From an uncultured Flavobacteriia bacterium (GTDB lineage: Bacteria; Bacteroidota; Bacteroidia; Flavobacteriales_D; Crocinitomicaceae): DNA of 64,000 nucleotides. Of the stretch, positions 1-7,790 are shown piece after piece; the stretch's first letter is position 1, and every line of letters starts with the position of its first letter. The translations under genes were made by a program, and so were the position numbers. The stretch is taken from assembly GCA_937975705.1 (NCBI GenBank), contig CALJTX010000019.1:62001-126000 (forward strand). The letters run 5' to 3'. The notes under the pieces were generated by a model. That model was not told the origin of the DNA. It saw nothing but the letters and a program-made list of their open reading frames with translations, and ran no database searches.

Positions 1-342
1 TGCTTCACGATCGACTTTATTGAGCGGCCCCATTTCCAAAATGGCCATGATGTTGTCTTCAACGCTCAGTTTGCGGAACACTGAAACTTCTTGTGGTAAA
101 TAGCCAAGCCCCAACTGTGCGCGCTTGTACATGGGTAATTTGGTGATTTCAGTATCGTCGAGAAAAACTTGGCCGGTATCGGGCTTTACCAAGCCTACCA
201 TCATGTAGAAGGAGGTGGTTTTGCCTGCGCCGTTTGGCCCGAGTAGCCCAACAATTTCGCCTTGATTCACCTCAACGCTCACGCCATTGACTACCGCCCG
301 ACCACGGTATGTTTTACAGATATCAAGCGTTCGAAGTTTCAC
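1..342 (-). CDS. lptB: LPS export ABC transporter ATP-binding protein LptB (partial, runs off left edge)
   Basis: The first 114 codons of an ABC ATPase are visible; the C-terminus lies outside the window. The start is GTG at 342-340, because an in-frame TAA lies four codons upstream and no ATG intervenes. The translation shows Walker A (GPNGAGKTT, residues 35-43), a Q-loop (YLPQEVSVF, about 81-89) and the LptB-like stretch MYKRAQLGLGYLPQE. LptB powers lipopolysaccharide extraction from the inner membrane with LptFG and LptC. The Walker B motif and signature are not in the window, so naming rests on the N-terminal half. It follows the DUF5686 gene by 12 bases and tatC beyond it, a grouping I recall from other Bacteroidota. 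Confidence 0.9.
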   Translation of the reverse strand, partial: MKLRTLDICKTYRGRAVVNGVSVEVNQGEIVGLLGPNGAGKTTSFYMMVGLVKPDTGQVFLDDTEITKLPMYKRAQLGLGYLPQEVSVFRKLSVEDNIMAILEMGPLNKVDREA

Positions 343-354
343 GAATCGAATTTA

Positions 355-2805
355 CTAAAAATTTAGGGAGTAGCGGGCTTTGATGCCAAACGGACTCACT
401 CCTGGTATTTGGTGTGTGGCTCTGTATAGGAAGTCAATGCGGATCACTTTAAAGATGTTGTCTATACCGATACCAATTTCTACATAGGGGATTCCGTTAA
501 ATGGCCTCACAAAAGAAGGAATCAGCAATGCTTGATTTTGCTGAGCAGATAGGCTACCGAGCATGATGCGTTCGGTGGTGATGAGTCTGATTTTTGTGGC
601 CTTGATGAGTGGAATGCGGTCAAAAAATAAGCCTTCCCAACGGTTTTCAGCAAATCCAATTACATAGCGATCACTGATGAACTCTATAAAGTTCACCATG
701 TTGGTCGTACTGGTGAGCAACCACAAGGACTGATTGCCCTCGTGCACTTTGAGTAGGGGATAGGCAGCAAGGCCATTGATATATCCAAGTGTAAAACCAT
801 AGCGCATTCTCCCGAGGACCCCCAGTTGCGTATTGTGTTCAAATTGGAATTCTAATTTTTGGTAGTTGTAGTTACTGCCGAAAACATCCTTGAAGCCGAA
901 AATCCCTTGAAAAGACAAAATAGGATAGGGAGAGCGCAGGGCTGTGCGGTCAAAAGAACCTGATAGGAATTCTTCATCTTTGGTCCAGCGGATGCGCGTG
1001 GTGAACTCTGTGGCGGTAATTTGACTGATGTTGATGGTGTCTAGGCCATTCCATTGTTGGTATGTAGCCAAGCCAAGTGGGGTGTAGTTTTTCCATTCAA
1101 GTGCGCCAAACAAGATGAGGTCTTTACGGATGTCTTTTTCTAGGCTGACTCCCGCTTTTTGCACAAATGTAAGTTTGTCAAATGGAGCCGTACTTAAAAA
1201 AGTTGCAAAAGAGGTGCCCATAGATGCGGCCGTTGGCGACTGCCCAATTTGCTCGATGTCGTAGTTGTAATAGGCATTGAGCATGCCGCGTTTTTGAGGG
1301 GTGATGTTGTAGCGCAGTCTGACGTTATACTTGAAGCGCTCGTCTCCAAAGCCGTAGGCCAAGCGCCCACCTATTTCAAAGCGTTTAGAGAATTCGTTGG
1401 AAGTGCGCAGCGCTAAAGCCACACGAAAGTTTTCTACCGGATTGACACTCACCAAGGAAGCTGCTGAACCAATTTCGATTTTTTTCACAGGCCAATATCC
1501 GGTGGTCGCAAAATAGGTAAGTTTGCGCATGGTTTGGTAAAAGGGTTGTGCTGCGAGGGAGTCCGCCATTTGCTCAATGCGTTCTTCTTTGTCACTCAAT
1601 GCAACGGGTCTAAGTTGCTCCCATTCTGCGTCAGTGCGTGTTTTGGCGTTACTCTGGACATCAACAGCATTGCTAGAGCGATAAAATTCTTCGGGTTGGG
1701 CATTGTTGATCACGTACTGACTCCGCTGGCTGTATTTGCGCCCGATAAGGCCTAAGAATTTGGATTTTTCGGTCACTTTAAACGAAAGCACCATTTTTTC
1801 ACTGGTGAGCATCCAAACTTCTTTTTGAACTTGCTCAAATGCTTGTTCGATGTAGAATTCCTGGATATAATTGAGATTGGCCCCCGGCGCAATATTTGCT
1901 TGGAATCTTTTGACTGCATAGGTGGTGTCGTGGATCCACATGTGTCCTTCAAAGACTAAATCGCCACTTCGTTTGGGGACAAAGCGGAGTTTGTAGCACC
2001 AATCGGCACCAATAAATGTAGAATCGTCTAGGTAAAATTGGTAATAAGTGCGGGCATAAGGCGCAAGCGGACTAATGAATGATTTGTTGAATAGATCGTA
2101 AATGTTGTCGTAGATATTGAGCTCTAGGTACATGTCGCCGAGAAACTGCGTCATTTGCATGTTTTCCACGCCGGTTATGCGCGTAGCTTCAACGACCTCT
2201 TTTTTAAGTTTAGGATCTTTGCGATAGAAATAGTCAGAAACACTTTCCGATAACACTACTGGCAGCAATGATTTATCTGAAGAGTCTGTTTCGAGGTAAC
2301 TTTTAACAATGGCAAGCCTATCGACAAGTGGGTTGTTCAGAAGACTAGAGTCTAGATTGTTGGCATCGAGTTGAATTTTGTTGTAGAGGTGGTATTGGTA
2401 GGCGGAGAGTTTTTCTTTGTTATTGATATCCTTGTAGGTAATGATGCGCCTGTGGAGCTGTGCACCACGTGTTTCGGTGGGCGCCTTTAAAAAAACTTCA
2501 GCTACTTCCTTGTCTTGTGTAGATAGTTTTACAAGGATTTCTTGTGTTTGGTCTTTTTTGATTTTAATGCGTTCAGTCTGATAACCGATGAGCCGAAAAA
2601 CGAGGGTATCTGTTGGATAGTAGGTACTGAGGTAGAAGTTGCCTAAGGTATCGGATTTTGTGCCGATTTTACTGTCTAGGAATTGAATTTGGACGTAGCT
2701 GATCGGCTCTCCTTTTTTGTCGACAACCCTTCCGGTAACAACGGTTTGCTGGCCCCACAGCGCCAAAAAGCAAATGTTGAACAAGAAGAAACTAATGAAG
2801 CGCAT
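355..2805 (-). CDS. DUF5686 / carboxypeptidase-regulatory-like outer membrane protein
   Basis: This 816-residue protein has a signal peptide ending at LALWGQ, with predicted cleavage before Gln. A carboxypeptidase-regulatory-like beta-sandwich follows at about residues 22-100 (VTGRVVDKKGEPISYVQIQF, then DTLGNFYLST). A long DUF5686-type region comes next, ending in alternating beta strands that suggest an outer-membrane barrel; the C-terminus ends in aromatic F (IKARYSLNF). No enzymatic motif was seen. The start codon overlaps the tatC stop (TAATG), so the two are probably cotranscribed, with lptB 12 bases downstream. The family is common in Bacteroidota and functionally uncharacterised; an envelope role is inferred from the barrel and from neighbours tatC and lptB. 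Confidence 0.85.
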   Translation of the reverse strand: MRFISFFLFNICFLALWGQQTVVTGRVVDKKGEPISYVQIQFLDSKIGTKSDTLGNFYLSTYYPTDTLVFRLIGYQTERIKIKKDQTQEILVKLSTQDKEVAEVFLKAPTETRGAQLHRRIITYKDINNKEKLSAYQYHLYNKIQLDANNLDSSLLNNPLVDRLAIVKSYLETDSSDKSLLPVVLSESVSDYFYRKDPKLKKEVVEATRITGVENMQMTQFLGDMYLELNIYDNIYDLFNKSFISPLAPYARTYYQFYLDDSTFIGADWCYKLRFVPKRSGDLVFEGHMWIHDTTYAVKRFQANIAPGANLNYIQEFYIEQAFEQVQKEVWMLTSEKMVLSFKVTEKSKFLGLIGRKYSQRSQYVINNAQPEEFYRSSNAVDVQSNAKTRTDAEWEQLRPVALSDKEERIEQMADSLAAQPFYQTMRKLTYFATTGYWPVKKIEIGSAASLVSVNPVENFRVALALRTSNEFSKRFEIGGRLAYGFGDERFKYNVRLRYNITPQKRGMLNAYYNYDIEQIGQSPTAASMGTSFATFLSTAPFDKLTFVQKAGVSLEKDIRKDLILFGALEWKNYTPLGLATYQQWNGLDTINISQITATEFTTRIRWTKDEEFLSGSFDRTALRSPYPILSFQGIFGFKDVFGSNYNYQKLEFQFEHNTQLGVLGRMRYGFTLGYINGLAAYPLLKVHEGNQSLWLLTSTTNMVNFIEFISDRYVIGFAENRWEGLFFDRIPLIKATKIRLITTERIMLGSLSAQQNQALLIPSFVRPFNGIPYVEIGIGIDNIFKVIRIDFLYRATHQIPGVSPFGIKARYSLNF

Positions 2806-3584
2806 TAGCTTTTTTCTTGCTTAACTACCCGTTTGGCAACTAAAATACTCACCTCAAAAAGAAGGTAAATTGGAATGGTAACAATGACCTGAGAAATGAC
2901 ATCTGGCGGGGTAATGACGGCCGCTAAAATGAGGATAACGACAATGGCATGCTTGCGGTATTTGATGAGGAAGTCAGGGGTGAATAGCCCAATTTTTACC
3001 AATAAAAACGTGACAATCGGAAACAAAAAGAACAAGCCTGTGTAAAATACGGTGGAGAGGATGGTGCTCATGTACGAGGCGATGGTGACGTCTGTTTTGA
3101 TTTCAGGCGTTATCTGAAAAGCCCCAAAAAACTGAACGCTTAAGGGCGCTACCACATAATAACCAAAGAGGATTCCTAAGAAAAAAAGCAAGCTGACATA
3201 AAACACGATGCCTTTTGCCATGTTTTTTTCATTGCCTTTCAAACCCGGCTTGATAAAAGCCCATAGTTGGTAGAAGATATAAGGAAAGGCCAACACGACG
3301 CCACCCATAATGCTCATCATGAGGGCATAAGAAAATTGACCTGCAAGCGTTGTACTTTGAAAATCTACTTGAATTTGATCGACGCAAACACCTAGGTATT
3401 TGCAAAGGAGTTCAAAGGTGATAAAGTGAGGGTCTACCATGTTGAGGAAGACATTCTCCATGATTTCGCGTTGGTAGATCCAGATAACAATAGAGAAGAT
3501 GATGACCGCAACGGCTGCCCTAAGCAAGCGCCAGCGGAGCTCTTCAAGATGATCTAAAAATGACATTGGTTGGTCCTCAGACAT
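2805..3584 (-). CDS. tatC: Sec-independent (twin-arginine) protein translocase subunit TatC
   Basis: This 259-residue protein begins with the TatC hallmark N-terminus (MSFLDHLEELRWRLLRA), which binds twin-arginine signal peptides. Six hydrophobic segments follow. FSYALMMSIMGGVVLAFPYIFYQLWAFIKPGL matches the family's conserved second and third segments, cited here only by its start FSYALMM and end FIKPGL. The last part (AVITPPDVISQ) is also typical. TatC forms the receptor of the inner-membrane Tat translocon; no tatA or tatB gene lies in the window. It is probably first in an operon with the DUF5686 gene (1-base overlap) and lptB. A promoter-like element sits four bases upstream of the ATG. 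Confidence 0.97.
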   Translation of the reverse strand: MSEDQPMSFLDHLEELRWRLLRAAVAVIIFSIVIWIYQREIMENVFLNMVDPHFITFELLCKYLGVCVDQIQVDFQSTTLAGQFSYALMMSIMGGVVLAFPYIFYQLWAFIKPGLKGNEKNMAKGIVFYVSLLFFLGILFGYYVVAPLSVQFFGAFQITPEIKTDVTIASYMSTILSTVFYTGLFFLFPIVTFLLVKIGLFTPDFLIKYRKHAIVVILILAAVITPPDVISQVIVTIPIYLLFEVSILVAKRVVKQEKS

Positions 3585-3588
3585 GCAG

Positions 3589-3620
3589 TAAAATTAAGGA
3601 TTTATTCCGAAAATGAGCAA
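3589..3620 (-). promoter_or_regulatory. Putative tatC promoter
   Basis: On the minus strand, TTG (3620-3618) is followed 21 bases later by TAATTTTA (3596-3589). That is one mismatch from TAnnTTTG, and it ends four bases before the tatC ATG. The predicted transcription start falls on or very near the start codon. Confidence 0.4.
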
Positions 3621-3685
3621 TGAAAAGAAGAACGTAAATTGTTTACGATGTTCATACTGAAATTTGTATCATCAAAACAAACGCC

Positions 3686-3997
3686 ATGAATAAGAAATTT
3701 GCAATTCAACACATTTGGTTTAACAATCAAGATGCAGAAGTCACTTTAGCCGGACGCATGCAAGACGACATTTTAGTCTATGAGACAAAGCTTGTGATCA
3801 AGATGGCACAGCTCAATGGAATTGTTTCCAAACTTCAAAAAATAGTTGGAATTGAAGTGAGCGAATACATGTGCAGATTTGAGCTTGGCTTTATTACGGA
3901 ATACGAAATAAAGTTCCCGACGGATGTACAATACTTTTTAGACCTACAAGATATCGTAGGAGCAGATCAGCAATTGGTCAGAAGAATTGTAGCTTAA
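3686..3997 (+). CDS. Conserved-looking hypothetical protein (103 aa)
   Basis: A small cytoplasmic protein with no signal peptide, membrane segment or recognised motif. It is mixed alpha/beta by eye: an N-terminal beta-rich half (IQHIWFNNQDAEVTLAGR) and a charged middle helix (KMAQLNGIVSKLQKIVG). It is divergent from tatC (101 bases apart) and convergent with the first lipoprotein gene (5-base gap). The start ATG is the only good candidate and lies after an A-rich leader. GAAATTTG ending about 18 bases upstream is a one-mismatch promoter -7 element. I do not recognise the family and assign no function. Confidence 0.65.
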   Translation: MNKKFAIQHIWFNNQDAEVTLAGRMQDDILVYETKLVIKMAQLNGIVSKLQKIVGIEVSEYMCRFELGFITEYEIKFPTDVQYFLDLQDIVGADQQLVRRIVA

Positions 3998-4002
3998 AAA
4001 GC

Positions 4003-4371
4003 TTAAGGCTGGATAAAAACGGTTTCTTCGTTTACTTTTTCGGCTTCAATTTTAATGATGCCTTGCCCGGTTTTGTTGCCTTTTTGCGCTTTTATATCTA
4101 GCACTGCAACACCTGCTTGCCCTAACTGATACAATTCGTTGTAATTGAAAGTAGCTAAACCATTTGCGTTGGTGTAGGAAGTATCAAAGACAGCAACTTG
4201 TTGCGGCGTACTTTGGGTGTTGGTACCGTACAAAACAACCATGGCGTTTGAAACACTTGCGTTGGTCTCGTCTTTGACATAAATATGCGCAACGGTATCC
4301 ATTTTTTTACGACACGCACTTAAAGAGACAAGTGACGTAGCTGCAACAGCAAATAAAAGAATCTTTTTCAT
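4003..4371 (-). CDS. Small lipoprotein, tandem paralogue 1
   Basis: A 122-residue protein with a lipoprotein signal peptide ending in the lipobox LSAC (Cys20), followed by a positively charged RKK. The mature part resembles one Ig-like or carboxypeptidase-regulatory-like domain: NASVSNAMVVLYG, then a DTSYTNANGLATFNY segment. It shares this plan with the two lipoproteins immediately upstream on the same strand (4377-4748 and 4811-5206), so it looks like a tandem duplicate. The gap to its upstream neighbour is 5 bases, indicating cotranscription. It should be lipidated and envelope-anchored; function is unknown. Confidence 0.75.
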   Translation of the reverse strand: MKKILLFAVAATSLVSLSACRKKMDTVAHIYVKDETNASVSNAMVVLYGTNTQSTPQQVAVFDTSYTNANGLATFNYNELYQLGQAGVAVLDIKAQKGNKTGQGIIKIEAEKVNEETVFIQP

Positions 4372-4376
4372 GGTAG

Positions 4377-4748
4377 TTAGTTGGGTAAGTAGATAGTCTC
4401 GACAGCAGTGGTGTGCACTTTGGCGCGGGTATAGCCGTAAGCTGTTTTGTTGTTGTATTTGACAATGATGTCAAAATACCCGGTTTTGTTGCTCTCTCCT
4501 GAAACTGCGAAATAAGGATCCATGTCGAAAGACGTAAATCCGGAAGAATTCGTGTAAGCGGTGTCTACGTAGGCTAAAGTAGCGGGTGTAGATTGCTGAT
4601 CGCCAACGATAATGACCTTAGCGCCATCGATGAGCTGGTTAGATGAGGAGCGTACAAAGACCTTAATAATGGCTGGGTCTGTGGGCTCGCAGCCGCCCAA
4701 AATAAAGAGCAGTGAAAGCGCAAAAAAGCTGGTTAGGATAGTTTTCAT
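4377..4748 (-). CDS. Small lipoprotein, tandem paralogue 2
   Basis: A 123-residue protein when started at ATG 4748 (MKTILTSFFALSL), which places a clean signal peptide before the lipobox LGGC. A longer in-frame start at 4766 would add six residues and is less likely. The mature domain repeats the plan of its neighbours: NQLIDGAKVIIVGD, QSTPATLAYVDTAYTNSSGFTSF. The QSTP and DT-YTN-G motifs are shared almost verbatim with the downstream copy at 4003-4371, so these two are the closest pair. A candidate promoter lies in the 62-base gap upstream. Function is unknown. Confidence 0.75.
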   Translation of the reverse strand: MKTILTSFFALSLLFILGGCEPTDPAIIKVFVRSSSNQLIDGAKVIIVGDQQSTPATLAYVDTAYTNSSGFTSFDMDPYFAVSGESNKTGYFDIIVKYNNKTAYGYTRAKVHTTAVETIYLPN

Positions 4749-4763
4749 AGGTTTTGAATGTCT

Positions 4764-4771
4764 CAAATTTA
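4764..4771 (-). promoter_or_regulatory. Putative -7 element upstream of lipoprotein 2
   Basis: CAAATTTA on the plus strand reads TAAATTTG on the minus strand, a perfect TAnnTTTG. It lies 15 bases before the ATG at 4748. No convincing TTG -33 box was seen at the usual distance. Confidence 0.4.
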
Positions 4772-4810
4772 CATTTTAATTTTTGAATTTTAAAACTTCG
4801 AAAGGGGTGT

Positions 4811-5206
4811 TTATTGTATTTGAAGCAGCACTTGATTGCGTTCTTGCTCCGTAATTTCTGCAAGTGCCTCGCCAGTTAAGCCAAAATAAAAGCCCTTCAC
4901 TTTGATTTGCATGACGCCAATTTGCCCGGCTTTGTAAAAAGAACTGAGGTCAAAATAGGCCTTTCCCGAGTCATTTGAAACCGAGCTATCTTTTACTGCA
5001 ATTGGGTTGTGGGCGGTGTCGGTAGGTTCTGCCACGAGCCAAACTTTTGCATCAGCAATGATGTTGCCGTTGGCTGAAACAACAGTAACCTCTAAAGTAG
5101 TGGGAGGTGTTTCTTTGCAGGACACCAAAAAAAACGCCATCGCCATCAGCGATAGAAATGCGATAGCGGCGATAGTGTTCAGCTTTTTTTTCTTGTACAT
5201 TTGCAT
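4811..5206 (-). CDS. Small lipoprotein, tandem paralogue 3
   Basis: About 131 residues from ATG 5206, or 129 from ATG 5200. The first frame-open codon further out is TTG at 5215 and is not preferred. A Lys-rich N-terminus and hydrophobic core lead to the lipobox LVSC. The mature domain (VTVVSANGNIIADAKVWLV, then KDSSVSNDSGKAYFDLSSFY) has the same single beta-sandwich plan as the two copies downstream but is more diverged. It is divergent from pheS (67 bases between starts). Outer-membrane or periplasmic lipoprotein of unknown role. Confidence 0.72.
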   Translation of the reverse strand: MQMYKKKKLNTIAAIAFLSLMAMAFFLVSCKETPPTTLEVTVVSANGNIIADAKVWLVAEPTDTAHNPIAVKDSSVSNDSGKAYFDLSSFYKAGQIGVMQIKVKGFYFGLTGEALAEITEQERNQVLLQIQ

Positions 5207-5273
5207 GAAGACCAAGATTTTTCGTTGTTAAACAACAAGAAGGGTCAAAAGGTTACAACAGAACCGCTTAAAA

Positions 5274-6293
5274 ATGAATATTGAAGATTTATCACTAGAA
5301 TTAAGTCAAGTTCAGCTCCAAGACGAACAAACGCTCGAACAATTCCGCATCCGCTTTTTGGGTTCAAAAAACGTGCTCAAAGATTTATATGCCGCTATTA
5401 AAGACATTCCCAACGACCAAAAGCGTGCTTATGGCCAGCAGGTCAATGCGCTCAAAGAACGCGCCGAACAAATTTACCACGAAGCAAAAGCTGCACTGAC
5501 CCAAACGCAAAGTGCAGGTACAGCCGAAGACCTCAGCAGACCTGCGGGCGATGCCAAAGTAGGCGCGCACCATCCGCTTTCGCTTATTCGCCGTGAGATC
5601 ATCGAAATATTCAATCGCGTTGGTTTTGTGGTTTCAGAAGGCCCCGAAATCGAAGACGACTGGCACAACTTCAGTGCACTCAACTTTCCGCCTGAGCATC
5701 CTGCCCGCGACATGCAAGACACTTTCTTTATTTCGAAAGGAGAAAATGAGTTGGCCTTGCGCACACATACAAGTAGCGTTCAGGTGCGCGTCATGGAAGA
5801 CCAAGCGCCTCCAATCAGAACCATCTCGCCAGGGCGCGTCTACCGCAACGAAGCCATTTCTGCACGCGCACACTGTTTTTTTCATCAGGTAGAAGGCTTG
5901 TACATTGACAAAGGCGTATCCTTTGCCGATCTCAAACAAACATTACTTTACTTTGCGCAGGCACTTTTTGGTCCGCAAACCCAAATCCGCATGCGCCCGT
6001 CGTATTTTCCATTTACCGAACCGAGTGCAGAGGTTGATGTTTCTTGTTCGCTGTGCAACGCAAAAGGTTGTAATGTATGCAAGTATACAGGTTGGTTAGA
6101 AATCATGGGCTGCGGAATGGTAGACCCAAATGTGCTCGAAGCTTGTGGCATTGACCCAACAGTATATACCGGTTTTGCATTTGGAATGGGCGTGGAGCGC
6201 ATTGCGCAGCTCAAATACCGCGTGACCGACTTGCGTTTGTATTCAGAAAACGACGCCCGTTTCTTGCGTCAGTTTAAACCGGGTATGGCATGA
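5274..6293 (+). CDS. pheS: Phenylalanine--tRNA ligase alpha subunit
   Basis: A 339-residue protein of normal length for bacterial PheS, the catalytic class II subunit that charges tRNA-Phe as an alpha2-beta2 complex with PheT. PheT is not in the window. An N-terminal coiled-coil tRNA-binding arm covers about residues 1-85. Class II motif 2 begins near residue 163 (LRTHTSSVQVR) and continues through GRVYRNEAISARAHCFFHQVEG (about 186-207, cited by its ends GRVYR and HQVEG). Motif 3 is GFAFGMGVERIAQLKY near 300. A Cys-rich turn (CSLCNAKGCNVC, about 257-268) is seen in many PheS proteins. The stop overlaps the ytxJ start (ATGA), indicating translational coupling. Confidence 0.98.
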   Translation: MNIEDLSLELSQVQLQDEQTLEQFRIRFLGSKNVLKDLYAAIKDIPNDQKRAYGQQVNALKERAEQIYHEAKAALTQTQSAGTAEDLSRPAGDAKVGAHHPLSLIRREIIEIFNRVGFVVSEGPEIEDDWHNFSALNFPPEHPARDMQDTFFISKGENELALRTHTSSVQVRVMEDQAPPIRTISPGRVYRNEAISARAHCFFHQVEGLYIDKGVSFADLKQTLLYFAQALFGPQTQIRMRPSYFPFTEPSAEVDVSCSLCNAKGCNVCKYTGWLEIMGCGMVDPNVLEACGIDPTVYTGFAFGMGVERIAQLKYRVTDLRLYSENDARFLRQFKPGMA

Positions 6294-6631
6294 GTTGGCT
6301 AAACTTTCAAACCGCAGCAAATTGGCAAGAAATACTAGCTGCTTCTCAAGATACGCCGCAACTGATTTTCAAACACAGCACCCGCTGTTCTATTTCTTCA
6401 ATGGTCTTGAACCGTTTTGAAGCCAGTGCATTGTTTCAAGCTGCCGAGTTGCCATGTTGGTATCTTGACCTCATTGCCTTTCGGGACCTATCTAATTTAA
6501 TTGCCGATGAAACCCAGGTTTGGCATGAGTCTCCGCAGTGTATTGTCATTGACAAAAGCAAAGTGATTTACGCAGAAAGCCATGGCTCCATCGACGCCAA
6601 AGCTATTCAACAATTGATCCTAAACAAATGA
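6290..6631 (+). CDS. ytxJ: Monothiol bacilliredoxin, YtxJ/BrxC family
   Basis: A 113-residue thioredoxin-fold protein with the family signature FKHSTRCSISSMV (about residues 27-39). It carries one active-site Cys followed by Ser where thioredoxins have CxxC. The family (formerly DUF2847) removes bacillithiol from protein thiols, so its presence suggests a bacillithiol-based redox buffer; no bsh biosynthesis gene is in the window. A cis-Pro-like SPQCIVI segment follows at about residue 84. It overlaps pheS and the next gene by 4 bases each (ATGA at both ends), so all three are likely one operon. Confidence 0.9.
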   Translation: MSWLNFQTAANWQEILAASQDTPQLIFKHSTRCSISSMVLNRFEASALFQAAELPCWYLDLIAFRDLSNLIADETQVWHESPQCIVIDKSKVIYAESHGSIDAKAIQQLILNK

Positions 6632-7710
6632 AAAAAATAATTATCTGGGTCTTGGTTCTGGGCCTTTTAATAGGTTTTTTAGCGCCACTATTCAATTCAT
6701 CTTCGAGTGATAGTAGCAGCCAAGCAGCCACTTTTGGTTTCAAAGAAAATTTAGCCACCACTTACGGACAAACCATTGCGATTCCTTTAAAACTCTCCGA
6801 AAACTGTTCGGCACTTGAGCTCAGAATTGCAGATTCTGTGGTTTTAAAGGTTCAAAAACCTAAGAAAAAGGAAATCTATTTCTTAGACACCAAAGATTTT
6901 AAACCTGGGGCTTACCTCCTAGATTTACAAGTGCAAGACGCCAATGGCAACCTCTGCACAGAACAGCGCAATTTGCGCATTTTGTCCGATATCAAACCAG
7001 AAAGATGGTCTTTGAAATTGGGAACGTCTTTTACCCACGACACCCGCAATTATACACAAGGGTTGGTATTTTGGAACGGTGAACTCTATGAATCTACCGG
7101 CGACCCCAACCAAGATGGCAGCTCCATGGTTTCAAAAATCAATATGGCAACGGGTCAGCCAGTTGTTCAAGGCAAAACGACCTTCAAGCAGCAACTAGAC
7201 GCCAGTAAATTTGGTGAAGGCATCGCTATTTTGGGCGATGAAATCTTTCAGCTCACCTGGAAAAACCAGCAGTGTTTTGTCTATGATCTCAAAACTTTCC
7301 AACTCAAACGCGAGTTGGCCTATAACGGAGAAGGCTGGGGGCTTTGTACAGACGGCAAGCAGCTCATTATGTCCGACGGCACCGAGCGCCTCACTTTTCG
7401 CGACCCCAAGACTTTTGAAACCTTGCGCACTTTAGAAGTTTACTCTGACCAAGGCCCCTTGCCACAACTCAACGAACTCGAGTTTATAGATGGGCTTATT
7501 TATGCGAATATTTACACAACAAATTTTGTTGCTGTTATTGAACCCAAATTAGGCAGGCTTATTGCGCTAATAGACGCCGGTAATTTGGTGGCTGCAGGTA
7601 AGGGCAATGGCGAAGTCTTGAACGGTATCGCTTATAATGCCAAAACGGGTAAAACCTACATGACGGGTAAATACTGGCCAAAAATGTTTGAAGTAAGCTT
7701 TGTCAAATAA
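6628..7710 (+). CDS. Glutaminyl-peptide cyclotransferase (plant/bacterial beta-propeller type), membrane-anchored
   Basis: A 360-residue protein that starts with a single hydrophobic anchor (about residues 3-23). A small beta-sandwich of about 100 residues precedes the five-bladed-propeller glutamine cyclotransferase domain (about 125-360). Recognisable family motifs are FTHDTRNYTQGLVFWNGELYESTG (cited by FTHDTRNYTQGL), GEGWGLCTDGKQLIMSDG and NELEFIDGLIYANIY. The enzyme cyclises N-terminal Gln to pyroglutamate on exported proteins. This fits the window: at least ten predicted signal peptides here end directly before Gln. It overlaps ytxJ by 4 bases. Confidence 0.9.
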   Translation: MKKIIIWVLVLGLLIGFLAPLFNSSSSDSSSQAATFGFKENLATTYGQTIAIPLKLSENCSALELRIADSVVLKVQKPKKKEIYFLDTKDFKPGAYLLDLQVQDANGNLCTEQRNLRILSDIKPERWSLKLGTSFTHDTRNYTQGLVFWNGELYESTGDPNQDGSSMVSKINMATGQPVVQGKTTFKQQLDASKFGEGIAILGDEIFQLTWKNQQCFVYDLKTFQLKRELAYNGEGWGLCTDGKQLIMSDGTERLTFRDPKTFETLRTLEVYSDQGPLPQLNELEFIDGLIYANIYTTNFVAVIEPKLGRLIALIDAGNLVAAGKGNGEVLNGIAYNAKTGKTYMTGKYWPKMFEVSFVK

Positions 7711-7790
7711 CACAAATGCAAAACCTCATTCGTTCACACGCACTTTCTCCAAATTTCTAAGCATCTTTGTAATACATATACGCAATCTTT

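Noticed and set aside
5223..5235. Small inverted repeat GTTGTT-A-AACAAC between the lipoprotein and pheS genes
   Set aside because: A one-base loop cannot form a hairpin, the sequence is low complexity and no regulator is known; too weak to call an operator or a pheS attenuator.
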